From positions 618,030 to 682,029 of the forward strand of contig CAJNOI010000019.1 of assembly GCA_905250115.1 (NCBI GenBank): a stretch of 64,000 nt of DNA. Reading direction: 5' to 3'. The first letter of the stretch is position 1, and the number at the start of each line of letters is the position of its first letter. Below, in pieces: positions 12,520 to 24,700 of the stretch. The notes below the pieces were generated by a model. That model was not told the DNA's origin and searched no databases. It worked only from the letters and a program-made list of their open reading frames with translations. The DNA is from Adineta steineri (lineage: Eukaryota > Rotifera > Eurotatoria > Adinetida > Adinetidae). The translations under genes were made by a program, and so were the position numbers.

Positions 12520-13924
12520 TCAGTCCGTTCAGTTTCAATGACATGACTATTATAATAAACACAAAAGACATTATTTATTTGTTTGCTTCTCGTAATGAAC
12601 CAATCGATGTACTGCTGCATTTGAAAATCATGTTTGAAAAAAGACATTCAATACTCACTTATAGCTCGCCATGAATGATAACGAATGGTGCAAACACAGA
12701 ATGCACTATTTTAAGTTTCTATTAGTTAGAGATAATATAGACTTATGAAGAAACATTGTGCAATAACTGATTCGTTTATTAGACTACGTGGTAAAGATTA
12801 GAAGAAACTATGTCAACTTTACACAAACTATATTCTTAGCAACATTATTCACGTTTCTTCTTCTTCTCTGTCTGTCTGTTGTGTGCTTTTCGTATTGTTT
12901 TATTTTCTTTAGTAAAATCGAGTAGAAGTGCTGAGATATGCAAAAAGAAAGAATTGGGTATATTTTCTAGAAAACTTCAAATAATTCTCTCGAACTAATA
13001 CTGAAGAAATATCTTGATCTTTTAAAAGATTTCATCCCATGGCATAATATATCTGCATAAAAAAGTCAATAGAAATCATTTTGAGGATGTGGGTTGGTGT
13101 GAGTTGAGTTTGTGTCAGTAAACAAAACATCCTCGTCCACACTCACATCCACCCTCAAGATTCCAGATAGTATCACTATAATATCAAATAGCATAGACAA
13201 TAAGTTTTATGCCAAATGAAAGTCAATCAAGAACAGGCTTTACGAGTATAACTCGTCATTCAGAAAGTGAGAATACCGTATTAGATTTGGGCAAGTTTCG
13301 CGTGAATCGATAGCCCCATGCCATACGATTACGGAATTGACATATTTCTAACAATTTTAACATAAATATTCGAAATAAGAATATATTAAGATTGAGTCAC
13401 GTGCGATCTAATTGTGTACTGATTACATTACTACTAAAGTAGTTCAATCTTTAATGCAAAAATATTAGATTCAGTATTTAGAAAATACAATTTTATCTTT
13501 TTTGCAAGTGGGTAATCTTTGAAGACAAGAAATACTCAGATATCGAAGAAAATACTGGAAGCATGCTAATATTACTGATAATTATATTTTAGAATTTTTT
13601 TTATAAATTTAAATGACATTATAACTTCGCTTATATTGCTATGTGGCGACATCTACAAATAATTTAAAGAAAAGGATCTTTTGTTGACTTCATATTAGAA
13701 AATTTTTATTTGCTAATATAATACATTTTTTTTGTTATTTATATTAATTGATAATATCACGCGACGAGAGGTATCTTTGTTCTCCACATGGCCAACAAAT
13801 AGCTATATTACAGTTGTTGACCCAAAGTATATTCGTTTAGCGAATAGATAAAAAGAACATCGTAATCGGATAATAATATTTTCCTGATTAAAAAAAATTT
13901 ATTTGATTTAATTTTTTCATATCA
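12520..13924. other. intergenic, with hairpin copy 2
   Basis: This stretch of 1.4 kb separates the receptor gene from BRD7/9. Apart from the G-rich/C-rich hairpin at 13081-13157 it shows only AT-rich sequence and no coding signal. AATAAA-type and T-rich sequences just after 12519 would suit 3'-end formation of the receptor gene. Confidence 0.5.
13081..13157. repeat. G-rich/C-rich hairpin, copy 2
   Basis: The left arm begins TTGAGGATGTGGGTTGG. The right arm, read on the minus strand, begins CTTGAGGGTGGATGTGAG. A spacer of about 20 nt separates them. This is one of the clearest members of the dispersed family, and the arm start TTGAGG recurs in the 63.3 kb copy. Confidence 0.65.
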
Positions 13925-15929
13925 ATGAATCGTCGTGGTACAAAACGCCCACGTTTTAGTGTTGGCGGTCAACCTGTATACGAAAATGAAGATTCATCAA
14001 ACCATTCTGCTCTTGGTATAACTGATTATGATGATAATTCATTATCACAAACGCCTGAAGTATCAATGAATAATTTTGATCAACAAAATTTTCCGCAAAA
14101 TCAATTCGTTCCTGATCGATCAAAACCTATTCAACAATCATCAATAAAATCTTCAAATGATGATAATACAAATTTAAATACATGTCTTAATTATCTTCTA
14201 CGTTTACTTATACTTAAAGATAAAGAAGGTTTTTTTCAATATCCTGTTACTGATCAAGTAAGATCATGAGAGAAAGAAAACGTTTTTTTTATATATATTT
14301 TTTAATATTTTTAGCTTGCTCCTGGTTATTCTCAAATAATAACAAATCCAATGGATTTTTCTACAATGAAAAAGAAAATTAATCATGATGAATATTCAAA
14401 TATTCTTGAATTTTGTTCCGATTTTGAACTCATGTGTAATAATGCCATGAAATATAATCGTCCAGAGACAATTTATTGGCAAGCAGCAAAAAGACTTTTA
14501 TCCACAGGAAATAAGTCAATGACTAAAGATAAATTAATAAATCTTCGTCGAACTGTTGAATGTTTTTCTCATTTGACAGAACGTGAATTAGGTTTTCGAC
14601 TTGATTCAGTAAATCATATCAATGATGAACAAATTGATACATCAACAAATACTACTACTACTACTAATAATAATAATAATGAAAATCTATCTAATCAAAC
14701 AGCTTTACAACGTAAAACAAAAGTAGCCTTAAAATTACCAAGATATTATGAAAAACTACCAACATTACTTGCTGATGAAGAAGAAGATGAAGAATTATCA
14801 CCGGAAGAAATTCTTTCTCAAGCACAACAAGCTGCACATTGTGCTCGTGAAAAATTAAGTTTACGTCGTCCAATATCAGCATATACATTATCTTGTCAAC
14901 GAACAAATGGTACAACATCACTTCGTTTTATTAATCAAGATGATTTATCTCAACAACAACAACAATCTCAAACACGAACAATAACTATTGGAGAATTAAG
15001 TAATATAGCATCAAGTGCTGGTGGTCCATCTTCGAATGCTTATCATCCACATTCAACACCAATTGTTAATGAAAGTGAAAAACGTAATCATTTATTACCC
15101 AGATATTTTCTTGATTATGGACCATTTTCATCACATGCACCACAATATGATTCCTCATTTTCATCATTATCAAAAGATGAACTTGATCTATTAGTACATA
15201 CATATGGAAGTGAATTTTCAGCACAATATGCTGTTTCATTAATTGATTATGTTAAAGATTCAGGAGATTTAGCTTTAACTTATGTTGATCGATTTTTATC
15301 GGTAGTAACAAATGGTGAACATGATAATGCTCATACAAAACGACAGAATAAACAAGGACAAGAAAATGGTAAGATATTAACATATCATCTAATTCAGATA
15401 TGCATCAGTGGGTTTACCGTACTTATTTTTTAAGTTACATTACAAGGTCATATTGATAATGTCATATGTTCTTTAGACAGATAAATATCGATCCATGCAT
15501 AACATGTACCTACTAATGGTAACTATGATTTAATTTATTTTAGTTTCATCAAATGGTACAACACATATCTCATCTACTGATTCAGTTAAAATGGACACAC
15601 AAGTAAATTCCAATGGTAATATTCAACATAAATTAGATATGAAACTTGATGAAAATGCTAAATTACTTATTCAATTACGTCAAGCACAATATGATCGTTT
15701 ATGTCAACCATCGAATAAAATTCATCAGATCATTAATTCTTCTCAACAACAACAACAATCAAATGAACCTTTGAATGAATATGATTTAGCTGAAAAGGTT
15801 CTCTGTAATCTAAGTGATATGACACATCTATCATCAAATGGACCTGAACAAGTTATATCACCTGAAACAATTCGTCATAATCTTGGTATTGTTATTCATA
15901 ATGAATCATCACCAATTGATACATTGTAA
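13925..15929 (+). CDS. BRD9: bromodomain protein BRD7/BRD9
   Basis: Exons 13925-14257, 14315-15368 and 15544-15929 join in consistent phases to 590 residues, close to human BRD9 (about 597). The bromodomain spans roughly residues 75-185: GFFQYPVTD, LAPGYSQIITNPMDF, a LMCNNAMKYNRPE stretch holding the acetyl-lysine-binding Asn, then ATERL-like AAKRLL. The C-terminal part contains the conserved region typical of BRD7/9 (DYGPFSSHAPQYDS onward). BRD9 and BRD7 are subunits of the non-canonical BAF and PBAF chromatin remodellers and read acetylated histones in the nucleus. The start ATG precedes a basic MNRRGTKRPR segment. Poly-Asn and poly-Gln runs lie in the middle. The length favours BRD9 over BRD7, but one rotifer gene may represent both. 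Confidence 0.9.
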
Positions 15930-16108
15930 AATAGTTTTATTTATTTTGTACAAACGGATAACTTTGTGTTTTTCTTTTTTTTTCTCGTCGTCGTCTTCTT
16001 CTTCTCCTTATTGTTATTATTAGTGTCCAGAAAAAAAGACAAAAAAAAACAAATATTAGGAACAATGAATGATTCCTAAATTGATGTATCTATTTTTCAG
16101 ATATAAAA

Positions 16109-16842
16109 ATGCATCGAGAAATCAAACGTGATATTCAAGATCAATTCTCTACATCACAAGATTTACGTTTTGCACCATTTCGTTCAATGAATGATTTTAT
16201 TCTTGATGCAACATGGAATGTACCAAATTTTTCCGATTTTCAAAAATTAAATAATCGTCTTGTTAGTAATTTAATTTATTATCAAACAAATTATTTTGTT
16301 TTTGGTATTGCTTTATTTCTTCTAGTCGGGTAAATCTTTCATATTAGAAACTTTTGAATTTTATATATATATTTTTTTTTAGAATAAACTATCCAGTAGA
16401 TTTTATATTTGGTTTAGTTGTCGTTGCGGCTTTACTAATGAGTTTTGTTTATATATCAACATCTGCTAGAGTTGGTCATAATGCTTTAGCATCGGTTCAA
16501 CATTTCGTACGTACAGCTCAAGAAGATCGACCAATTCTTATTCTTGTTGGAGTACTTGGTGTTGCTTATTTCATTTTAAGTTTTATGGGAAAATTATTCA
16601 TTTTCTTTTTTGGTATTGTTTTACCACTTCAAGGTTTGTTATTTTGTTACATGTATTATATATACATATGATTTCACGGTTGAATTATTTTAGCTATCAT
16701 TCTTCATGCAGCATTACGTAAACGAAATTTTGCAAATAAAGTTGCTAATAAAATTGATCAAGTTAGTCTTCAATCAACACCAATGGGTATCTTCCTTAGT
16801 GCACTTGGGTTACGTAATCCATCATTATTGGAATTTAAATGA
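16109..16842 (+). CDS. PRA1-family protein (ARL6IP5/PRAF2-like), copy 1
   Basis: Exons 16109-16329, 16383-16633 and 16694-16842 give 206 residues. The PRA1 core is clear: an amphipathic N-terminal part (FRSMNDFILD...FQKLNNRLVSN), the conserved NLIYYQTNYF, then paired hydrophobic segments (FVFGIALFLLVG; DFIFGLVVVAALLMSF; PILILVGVLGVAYFIL; IFFFGIVLPL) and a C-terminal STPMGIFLSALG. PRA1 proteins are small four-segment ER/Golgi membrane proteins that bind prenylated Rab or Arl partners and affect vesicle traffic; ARL6IP5 also restrains a glutamate transporter. It lies 155 bp upstream of a second copy on the same strand. An AG plus pyrimidine tract just 5' of the ATG may end a 5'-UTR intron. Confidence 0.88.
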
Positions 16843-16996
16843 AAAACGAGAATGACAAAATTTTTTTTTATAAAATGATTATTTTGCTTTTGTCTTTCCT
16901 TATGTTGTATTAACCACCGGATTTATTTTACTCTTTTAAAATGTCTATTTTATTTCAGATTAATATTTTATTTTTCTCCATAGAAAACATCTCATC

Positions 16997-17742
16997 ATGT
17001 CAAAGACCGAACACACACTTCGTATTGCACCAGTAAATATTTTACAAATCTTTTTCATCTATATATGTTTAATTCATTTGATTTTACATAGCTTCGCTCA
17101 ATGCGTGAATTTATTGGAGGTAATGAATGGGCCAAGCCAACATTTATTCCAAGTGAATTTGGTGAACTTCAAAAACAAGTTATTGCAAATCTAATTTATT
17201 ATCAAACAAACTATGGAGCTATTGCTATACCTTTTCTTTTATTAGTCGCGTAATATTCTTATATTTTCTTGTAAATCATATCTAAAATATATTTTTTTTA
17301 AATTTAGTTTCTTTTGTCCAACAGCTATTATTTTCGGTCTTCTTGTTCTTGCTGCTCTTTTAGCTGGTTTTGTTCATACACAAAAAACACGCACAGCATT
17401 AACAGTTCTTGCACATGATCGTCCTATTGTTGTACTTATACTTCTTCTTGTTGCAGCATTTGTCATAATCAGAATGTTCGGCACAGTTTTTGCTTTTCTT
17501 TTTGGTATTGCCCTCCCATTAGCATGTAAGTCTTTTTTTTTTAAATAAGAATTTATTTTTATTTGTATTTTTCATAATATTTAGTAATTGTTGGACATGC
17601 AACTGCTCGAACACAAACATTACAAAACAAAGCTGAAAATACTGTTGAAGAACTTTCATTACAATCTACTCCAATGGGTCTATTACTTCATTGGTTAGGT
17701 ACAAAAACTGAAGAACAAAAATCAACACAACAACGAAAATAG
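16997..17742 (+). CDS. PRA1-family protein (ARL6IP5-like), copy 2
   Basis: Exons 16997-17032, 17092-17249, 17308-17525 and 17585-17742 join in phase to 189 residues, matching the length of human ARL6IP5 (about 188). It aligns along its whole length with copy 1: LRSMREFIGG, VIANLIYYQTNY, ALLAGFVHTQKT, the HDRPIVVLILLL pair of membrane segments, and a shared SLQSTPMGLLLHWLG near the end. It has one extra 5' intron compared with copy 1, while the other introns sit at the same positions, so the two arose by tandem duplication. Predicted role: ER/Golgi-resident membrane protein in Rab/Arl traffic. Divergence between copies is high, so the duplication is old. Confidence 0.88.
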
Positions 17743-18724
17743 ATACTATTTTTGCATCTTAAAAACATCTAGTGAAACATTTGTGTTATTTGTTTTGTTT
17801 TTTTTATACGCCGATAGGATTTTTTTTCTTACTAACCGGTGCTGGGTGTCTTCAATCATGTTCTTGTCATTGTGTTCTTTTTCTCATACTCAAGCTTAAC
17901 CTTTTTTTATTTTATTTCACTCCACTTTATGATCTTAGTATATACAGGATAGCGTTTTTGACATAAAAAAAACAAGAATTTTATCTCTAAAAGTTGCACA
18001 AGATTTTATTGATAAGTGCAAAACTAAATATAACATCTATTCAAATTTATTTAATTAGAACATATATAATATGCTAATTAGCGGACAACAAAAGAAAGAA
18101 ATCAACCGAATAAATATCATAATAAAAGGCGGATACATTCAATAATTGTTCTTCTTTGATTCAATGGATAAAATGCTAAGATGTATTAGTTATCCGATTA
18201 TCGGAATTAACATATTTTAATACTTTCAATAAAATAAATAGAGGTCGATAGTTGTCTATCGATTAAAAATTCTTTTCGGAGGTGTTTACCACGGTCCCTA
18301 TGCGAATAGATATCTGTCATGTCGCAAAAGTGCTTTTATTATCGTTTATTGTACTTAAAGAAACAAACAGAAAATTGAATACCTGGCTTGTGACAAAAGA
18401 AGAAGAAGAAGAAAAAAAACTTAAAGAAGTAAGAATTATATTTCAATATACATTTCCTTTTTTTTCCTCTACTATTTACTAAACATAAAAGTTCAGAAGG
18501 TCTTATTTCTTCATATCAAAAAATGACTACTAATATCTTTCCAAGGTTACATCATAGTAATTATTCATCTTTTTTTTTCTCGATGTTGTTTTTTCTTTTG
18601 TTTGCAGAACAAATAGGACAGTAAGTGTTGAAAAGAAGAAATAACATTAATGTTGTTTGTCGTTAGACATCGCCACTTATTGTACAAAAGAAAATTTTCA
18701 GATCATTCATGTTGATCGCCATCA
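17743..18724. other. intergenic between PRA1 pair and TOGARAM
   Basis: About 980 bp of AT-rich sequence with poly-T runs and no supported gene. Short open frames here lack homology and splice support. The last 200 bp before 18725 probably contains the TOGARAM promoter and 5' UTR. Confidence 0.5.
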
Positions 18725-21700
18725 ATGGCTCTTGCTTCATCACTTCATAGAATGTCAACTAGTTCCGGTTCTTCATCATCATCAAATACATTTCTTTTAC
18801 CTACAACTGATTTAATTATATCTGATAATCAATTAATTGATATTCTTTTAAATGATCAAAATACAGAATATAAAATTCAAACAGTTAATCGTTGGTGTAA
18901 AAATACACGACGTAATCGTTTATCAACTATACTTGATGTTTCACAAAGACATGATGTATTATTATCTCTAATTAATATTCTTCAACAAACAACTAATTTA
19001 GAATATCAGTATAATTGTTTAACACTTTTATCGGAGATTCATATAAATATTCATCATTATGATCAACGAATTTATCTTCCAGGTTTGTTAAAATTCATAT
19101 ATATACATATTAATTTCTTATCTCTCTATCTCTGTAGCAATTATACAATGTTTTTCATCTACATCAAATGATGTACAATCATTAACCGTACAATTATTAA
19201 CAAAACAAATACATTTAACATCGGATATTCGAACATTTTTATTTATTTATTTACAAGATGGTTTAAAATCTTCTAATATTCGAATACGTGTTATGGCTAT
19301 TCAATCCTTAACCGAACTATTAAATACTATACATCAATATGAAAATCTTTCTCCAATATTCGAAGTTCTTCTACAAAATTTACAAGATAATACATTTCGT
19401 TCAACTTATAATACTATTCTTCTTAATTCTATTCAACATATTAAACAAATTATAGGTTTAGATTCAATTCATACTTATCTTGAAAATTATCTACCAATAT
19501 TAAAACAAACATATTTTACATATGTACCACAAATAAATGAACAATCTCAAATTGTTCCTCTTGATACTGATTTAGATGATGATGATGATAGAACACCAAG
19601 AGCATCTCAAAATAATACGAGTCAATTAGATAATTCACATAATTTATTATCGAATCGAAAACCTCCATTACCAATAACAAATGATAATTTAGATTTTTAT
19701 TCAATTATTGATTCATTACGTTCAAATTGGTCAGTAGCTGATGAAACAAATCGTTTAAATTATCTTGAACATTTTAAACAATCATGTGAAAAGTATTTAC
19801 AAAAAATTCGTACACAATATTTATCACCATCACATGAATTAGAATTTCATCAAGTATTACATACATTTCTAACATCTATACTTGATCTTTTATCTTATTT
19901 AACATCATCAAATCTTGATATATCAATTAAAATTAAACTTGTTCTATCAACATGTCTTGGTTGGCTTATTAAACATGCTCAAGTTATTTATTGTAAAAGA
20001 AATTTTAAAACAATTTGTACAGTTTTTAAAAATATTCTTCGTAATGGACAATCGAATAATCGACAATTAGCAGTAGGTTTCATTTTTCTTATTATTTTAT
20101 TCAGTTGCAAAAAAATAACTTGATTATATTCAGTTTTTACAAGGTTATGATATTTTAACATTTCTTTTTTCAAGGACAGGAGAGAGAAACCATTTAAATG
20201 ATCAATTGTCTATTACAAGAATAGTAATGTTTATTTTGTTTTTTTCTATAAATATCAAAAATAAACATTGAGTTATATTTTTCTAATAGAATTAATTTTA
20301 ATTGTATCGTTTTTTTCTCTATTTCAATAGAAATTAAGTGTTAGTCTTATTCTTTTACTTGAAAATTTTGTTCAACCTCCTCTTATTCTCAATGAATTAA
20401 TCGATGATAATTTTGAATCTTATAATTATCGTATACAACTTGAAATGCTTGCTATTGTTACAGCAACATTATTAAAATATCGTCAATATCAATATGAAAA
20501 TTTACCAAAAATTTCTCCTTATTTTCTTCCATTATTAATATCTAATCGTCGTGAATTACGTCATGGAGCTATTGAATGTTTTACAGTTATTTGTAGTTAT
20601 TATAATTCATATAATCCATTGACATTAGCAATATTCGAAACAAATCAACCGATAAAACATCTTTTAACATCAATTGAAATTTTATCAATAGATGCATTTA
20701 ATGCATTACGTTTTCGTTTATTACGTAATGTACTTCCATCTTTAACTGGTAAAGGAAATATAACACCAGGTTTAGTATGTGATTCAAATACATTAAATGA
20801 TCCGGATGCAAAATTTATTTTATTGGTTAATAATCCAACACCAACTCCACGAACTACAACAGCACCCATTATTGAATCATCATCATCATTAACAAAAATA
20901 ACACCGACGAATAATAAATTACTTCAATTAGCTATGCCTTTTGCAGCATCAACAACAAAAACAATTACTAATGACACAGTAAGTTTTTTTCTTCTTCTTC
21001 TCGCTGTCATGGTGTTTTTTCTCTTCTGATATCTGGATACTTTTAGTGATAATAAAAATAAGTGCAACAGTTCTCTTTTTTTTCTCATTAGTCAAATGCA
21101 GTTTTTATCATATTAGATTTATATTTTTCATATGACATATTATCATAAGTAGATTGAAAAGATTATAAATTATTTTTTGCGAATTTAGTTTTTTTCATGT
21201 ATGATAAACTTGAAGTGATTGCGAATATACTTATAAATTTAATTGATAACAATCTATCGGTTGCGAAAATAATTTTACTTTAGAACCATAGACATGTAAT
21301 TTAAGAATCTGTATAATTTTATTTATCGTATGCATTGTAATCGGAAATAAAGGAGAAGGTATATATATTTATTTGACAGGTTACAGAGACCTGCACTTAA
21401 CATTTTTACTTAGATAATCTGCGGCTATATGATGGATGAACAATTAAAGCATGATGCTTAGATTAAAAATATTGTTGTTTTGCTAGGATTTATATAGAAT
21501 AAGAACGAGTTGATATTAGAGAGAAAAAAACATGTTCTCTTTAGTTAAAAATGAAACCTTTGACTCCCAAGTATTTTCTTCTTTGTTTTAATTCATCATG
21601 TTTTTTTCTCTATTTGTCCTCAATCTATGAAAAAATCGTCTACTACCACCATCACCATCATCAACAATAAATGAGAGTAAAAGAGGAAAAAAAAGAAGGG

Positions 21701-24700
21701 GAATAAAAAAGAAACGATCGACGTCGTTTTTTTTATATGAGAATACATTAAAAACGATGATTGAAATCTTTGCTCTATTGCTATTATTTAACGGAGGTAT
21801 ATATGTTGTTAAATGAATGAGTGTGAATAACAAGAAGAAGAAAAAAAACAAAACATCATCATCATCTTACAGTTTTCTTTTATGTCTTCTCATAGCAACA
21901 ACTGTCACTGGAAAACTTGACTTAATGTGTGTGTGTGTGTGTTTTGATAAAAGATGTTCATGTTAGACGATGAAGATCTTTTTTACTGGTCTAGGCGACC
22001 TACATTACTGGTAAGCCGGATATAAAAGAACAGAAAATATAAGAGGAAAAAAAGAGCGAGAAGGGAATATCAAGCCGTTTCTTCATTTCATCACAAATTG
22101 TATGCTCATGCGTGCATTTCAAATGAATTAGAAACAGACAGGTCATCTTTATCGTTACTATGCATGCACGCACTTCAACAACTATTGTAAGTTTTCTAAT
22201 ATTGTTTTAGAAATAGATTTTAAAAGCAAAGAAGAAGACTTTTATATCTACATGTATATTCATGGCAGAAAAATCAGTTTTACCTTATCAGTCAATAATA
22301 AATTAGATAGGAGAAATAAATCATATTGAAAAAAAAAGAAGTTTATGTTCACATTTCCCATCTGTACTTTAACAATAAATAATATATATATATATGCGTT
22401 TTATTTTAAATGATAAAAATACAAGAAAAAAAAATAGAAAAGAAAAAAGAAGAAATTTTTAAACTCATTAAGATAGTTTTGTTATTAATAAAAGTAGCGA
22501 TGTTTTCTAGCGGAAACAAATTAGTTACTATAACAACTAATACAACATAGAAAGATGACAAGACCGCCTACAGTTTTTTTTTGAAAAAGTTGTTAGATTT
22601 ATTTCATAGAACATCAAGTTTCTTTAATTAACTATTTGAAAAATGATTCTTATACATTTTCCTTTTTTAAGTATATTTTCCTATTTAATTTCGATTAATG
22701 AAAGAGTAAATATCTTCTTTCATATTATGAATAAAAAACAAAAAATCTCAACACATCCGTTGTTACACATGGTTAGAAAAATACAAAAAGTTATTTTAAA
22801 TGTCAGGTTTTTCTAGTTAAGAACGTTCCCAGAAAATTATCTTTTAATTAATATATTCACTCAAAAAGAAAAACAATTTAAATCCTTGAGATAAACTTCG
22901 TTTCACTATATGGATTATTAAATATTCATAAATTTTGTATCATTATTGTTGACATTTTTTTGAATTATGATAATTTAGTTTTTGATTGATTTTTTTCGTT
23001 TCTGATTGACAAAATTATTTATAAATCATTTTATTTATAGGTAATGCGTAGTCGTGAAATACCACCATTGAAAGCATCTGATGCTGATCACGATCTACAA
23101 CGTTTTACAACTACAAATCATCATTATGAACCACCAAAAAATCGTAAGTTTTGTCATTTTATTCTCTTCGTGGTGCACTTTTTCTTTTTAACATTACATA
23201 TTAAGTTAGCATTAGCACCAATCATAAACGCATAAGTTTGTCAAACATCAGCCGGTAAGCGAGAAGAAAAAAATACCTGCGAACTTTCCATTGTTCTGAT
23301 CTCATTATTATTTAAATTTCATCATCGTATATCTAACAAAGTGTAAACTTCTTCTTTAGATTCCTTTATGAGAGAAAAAAACTATTAAAATATTTTAAAC
23401 ATCGTATACTGTTTTGATCTTTTTTTTTCTTTTTCACTTCTTTGAAAATAATTTCACATCATCATTGTTAATTTATTGAGATAGAAAAGAATAAGATGTA
23501 ATATTGACAGAATCGATACATTTTTAATGAGGTTTTTTAGGCAAATAGTAGGTTTTTTTTCTCAATGTATGTATGACAACATCAAATGTTGCCTATGTAA
23601 TATAATAACCTTGATCAAGAAATATAGATAATCATTGCATGGATTGATTTCCATATACTCTTTACGTAGTCATTTTTTTTCTTAGTGTAAATTAATAAAA
23701 AGAATTTTGAGTTGTCAGACAATAGAAATAGAAACAAAGATTTTTTTCTATTTACCCTATCTTTTTATAGTAACACTTGTCACGACTGGTGGACTACCAT
23801 TTGATTTTACTATAACTAGTAATAAAAGAGTTTATACTGAGAAATGGACGAAAAAATTATTAGTGAATAATAATCATCCACAACCCGGACTGACAAAACC
23901 TCTAAAAAAACGCGTAAAGACGCGTTTAAAATTCGTAAATATACCGTTTTTACGTATCAGAAACGTTAAAACGCCGTTTTTACTAATTCCTAATGCGTTT
24001 CTTCGTTTTTTTTGAGTTTTATCTGTCTGTGAAGGTTTGTATTTCAAAGATTTCATTTGATAATTTAAATACATTATCTCAATAGATTCTTTTAAGGAGA
24101 AAAAGAAGAAAAGTTTGAGTAAAATACACGCACTAATGTCTTTTATAATTGATTGCAAGGACATTATAATTTATTTTAATCGTATTTTCTTAATATATCT
24201 TAAGTATCGATGTCACATGGTATTAAAAAATTCTATTATTAATCGTATCAGACAGTAGAAATTTCCTGAACAGAATGATAGTTATATTTGAACTTAATGA
24301 GCTTTTTTTCTATCATGAGATAATAGAAAAATTCTCTCTATTTCCTGAAAAATATATCTATAAACATTAGAAGAACTTTTATTTAATGAATAAACTACTT
24401 GAAAAAGAAGAAAACAGCTTTAATGTATTTCTTTTTTTTTATATAAAATTCATTATTTAATATATACCATCAATAATGATTTCTCAAATTTTTTTTCGCT
24501 TAGAAAATAATCATAATAACACAATTCAATTTCGCCCATCTGCACCACGTCGTCCATCATTAAATCGATTTCCAGTTGCACATAGTCTATTAATTACATC
24601 ACAAGTTCATAATCAACAAGAACAACAACAACAGACTCCACCAAAACGTCATTTTGATTCAGAAAATGATCATGATGAAGGTATTGGCAGTGCAGTAGAA

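Noticed and set aside
21588-21851. Open minus-strand frame inside the long TOGARAM intron
   Set aside because: Phe/Leu-rich translation of purine tracts, no homology.
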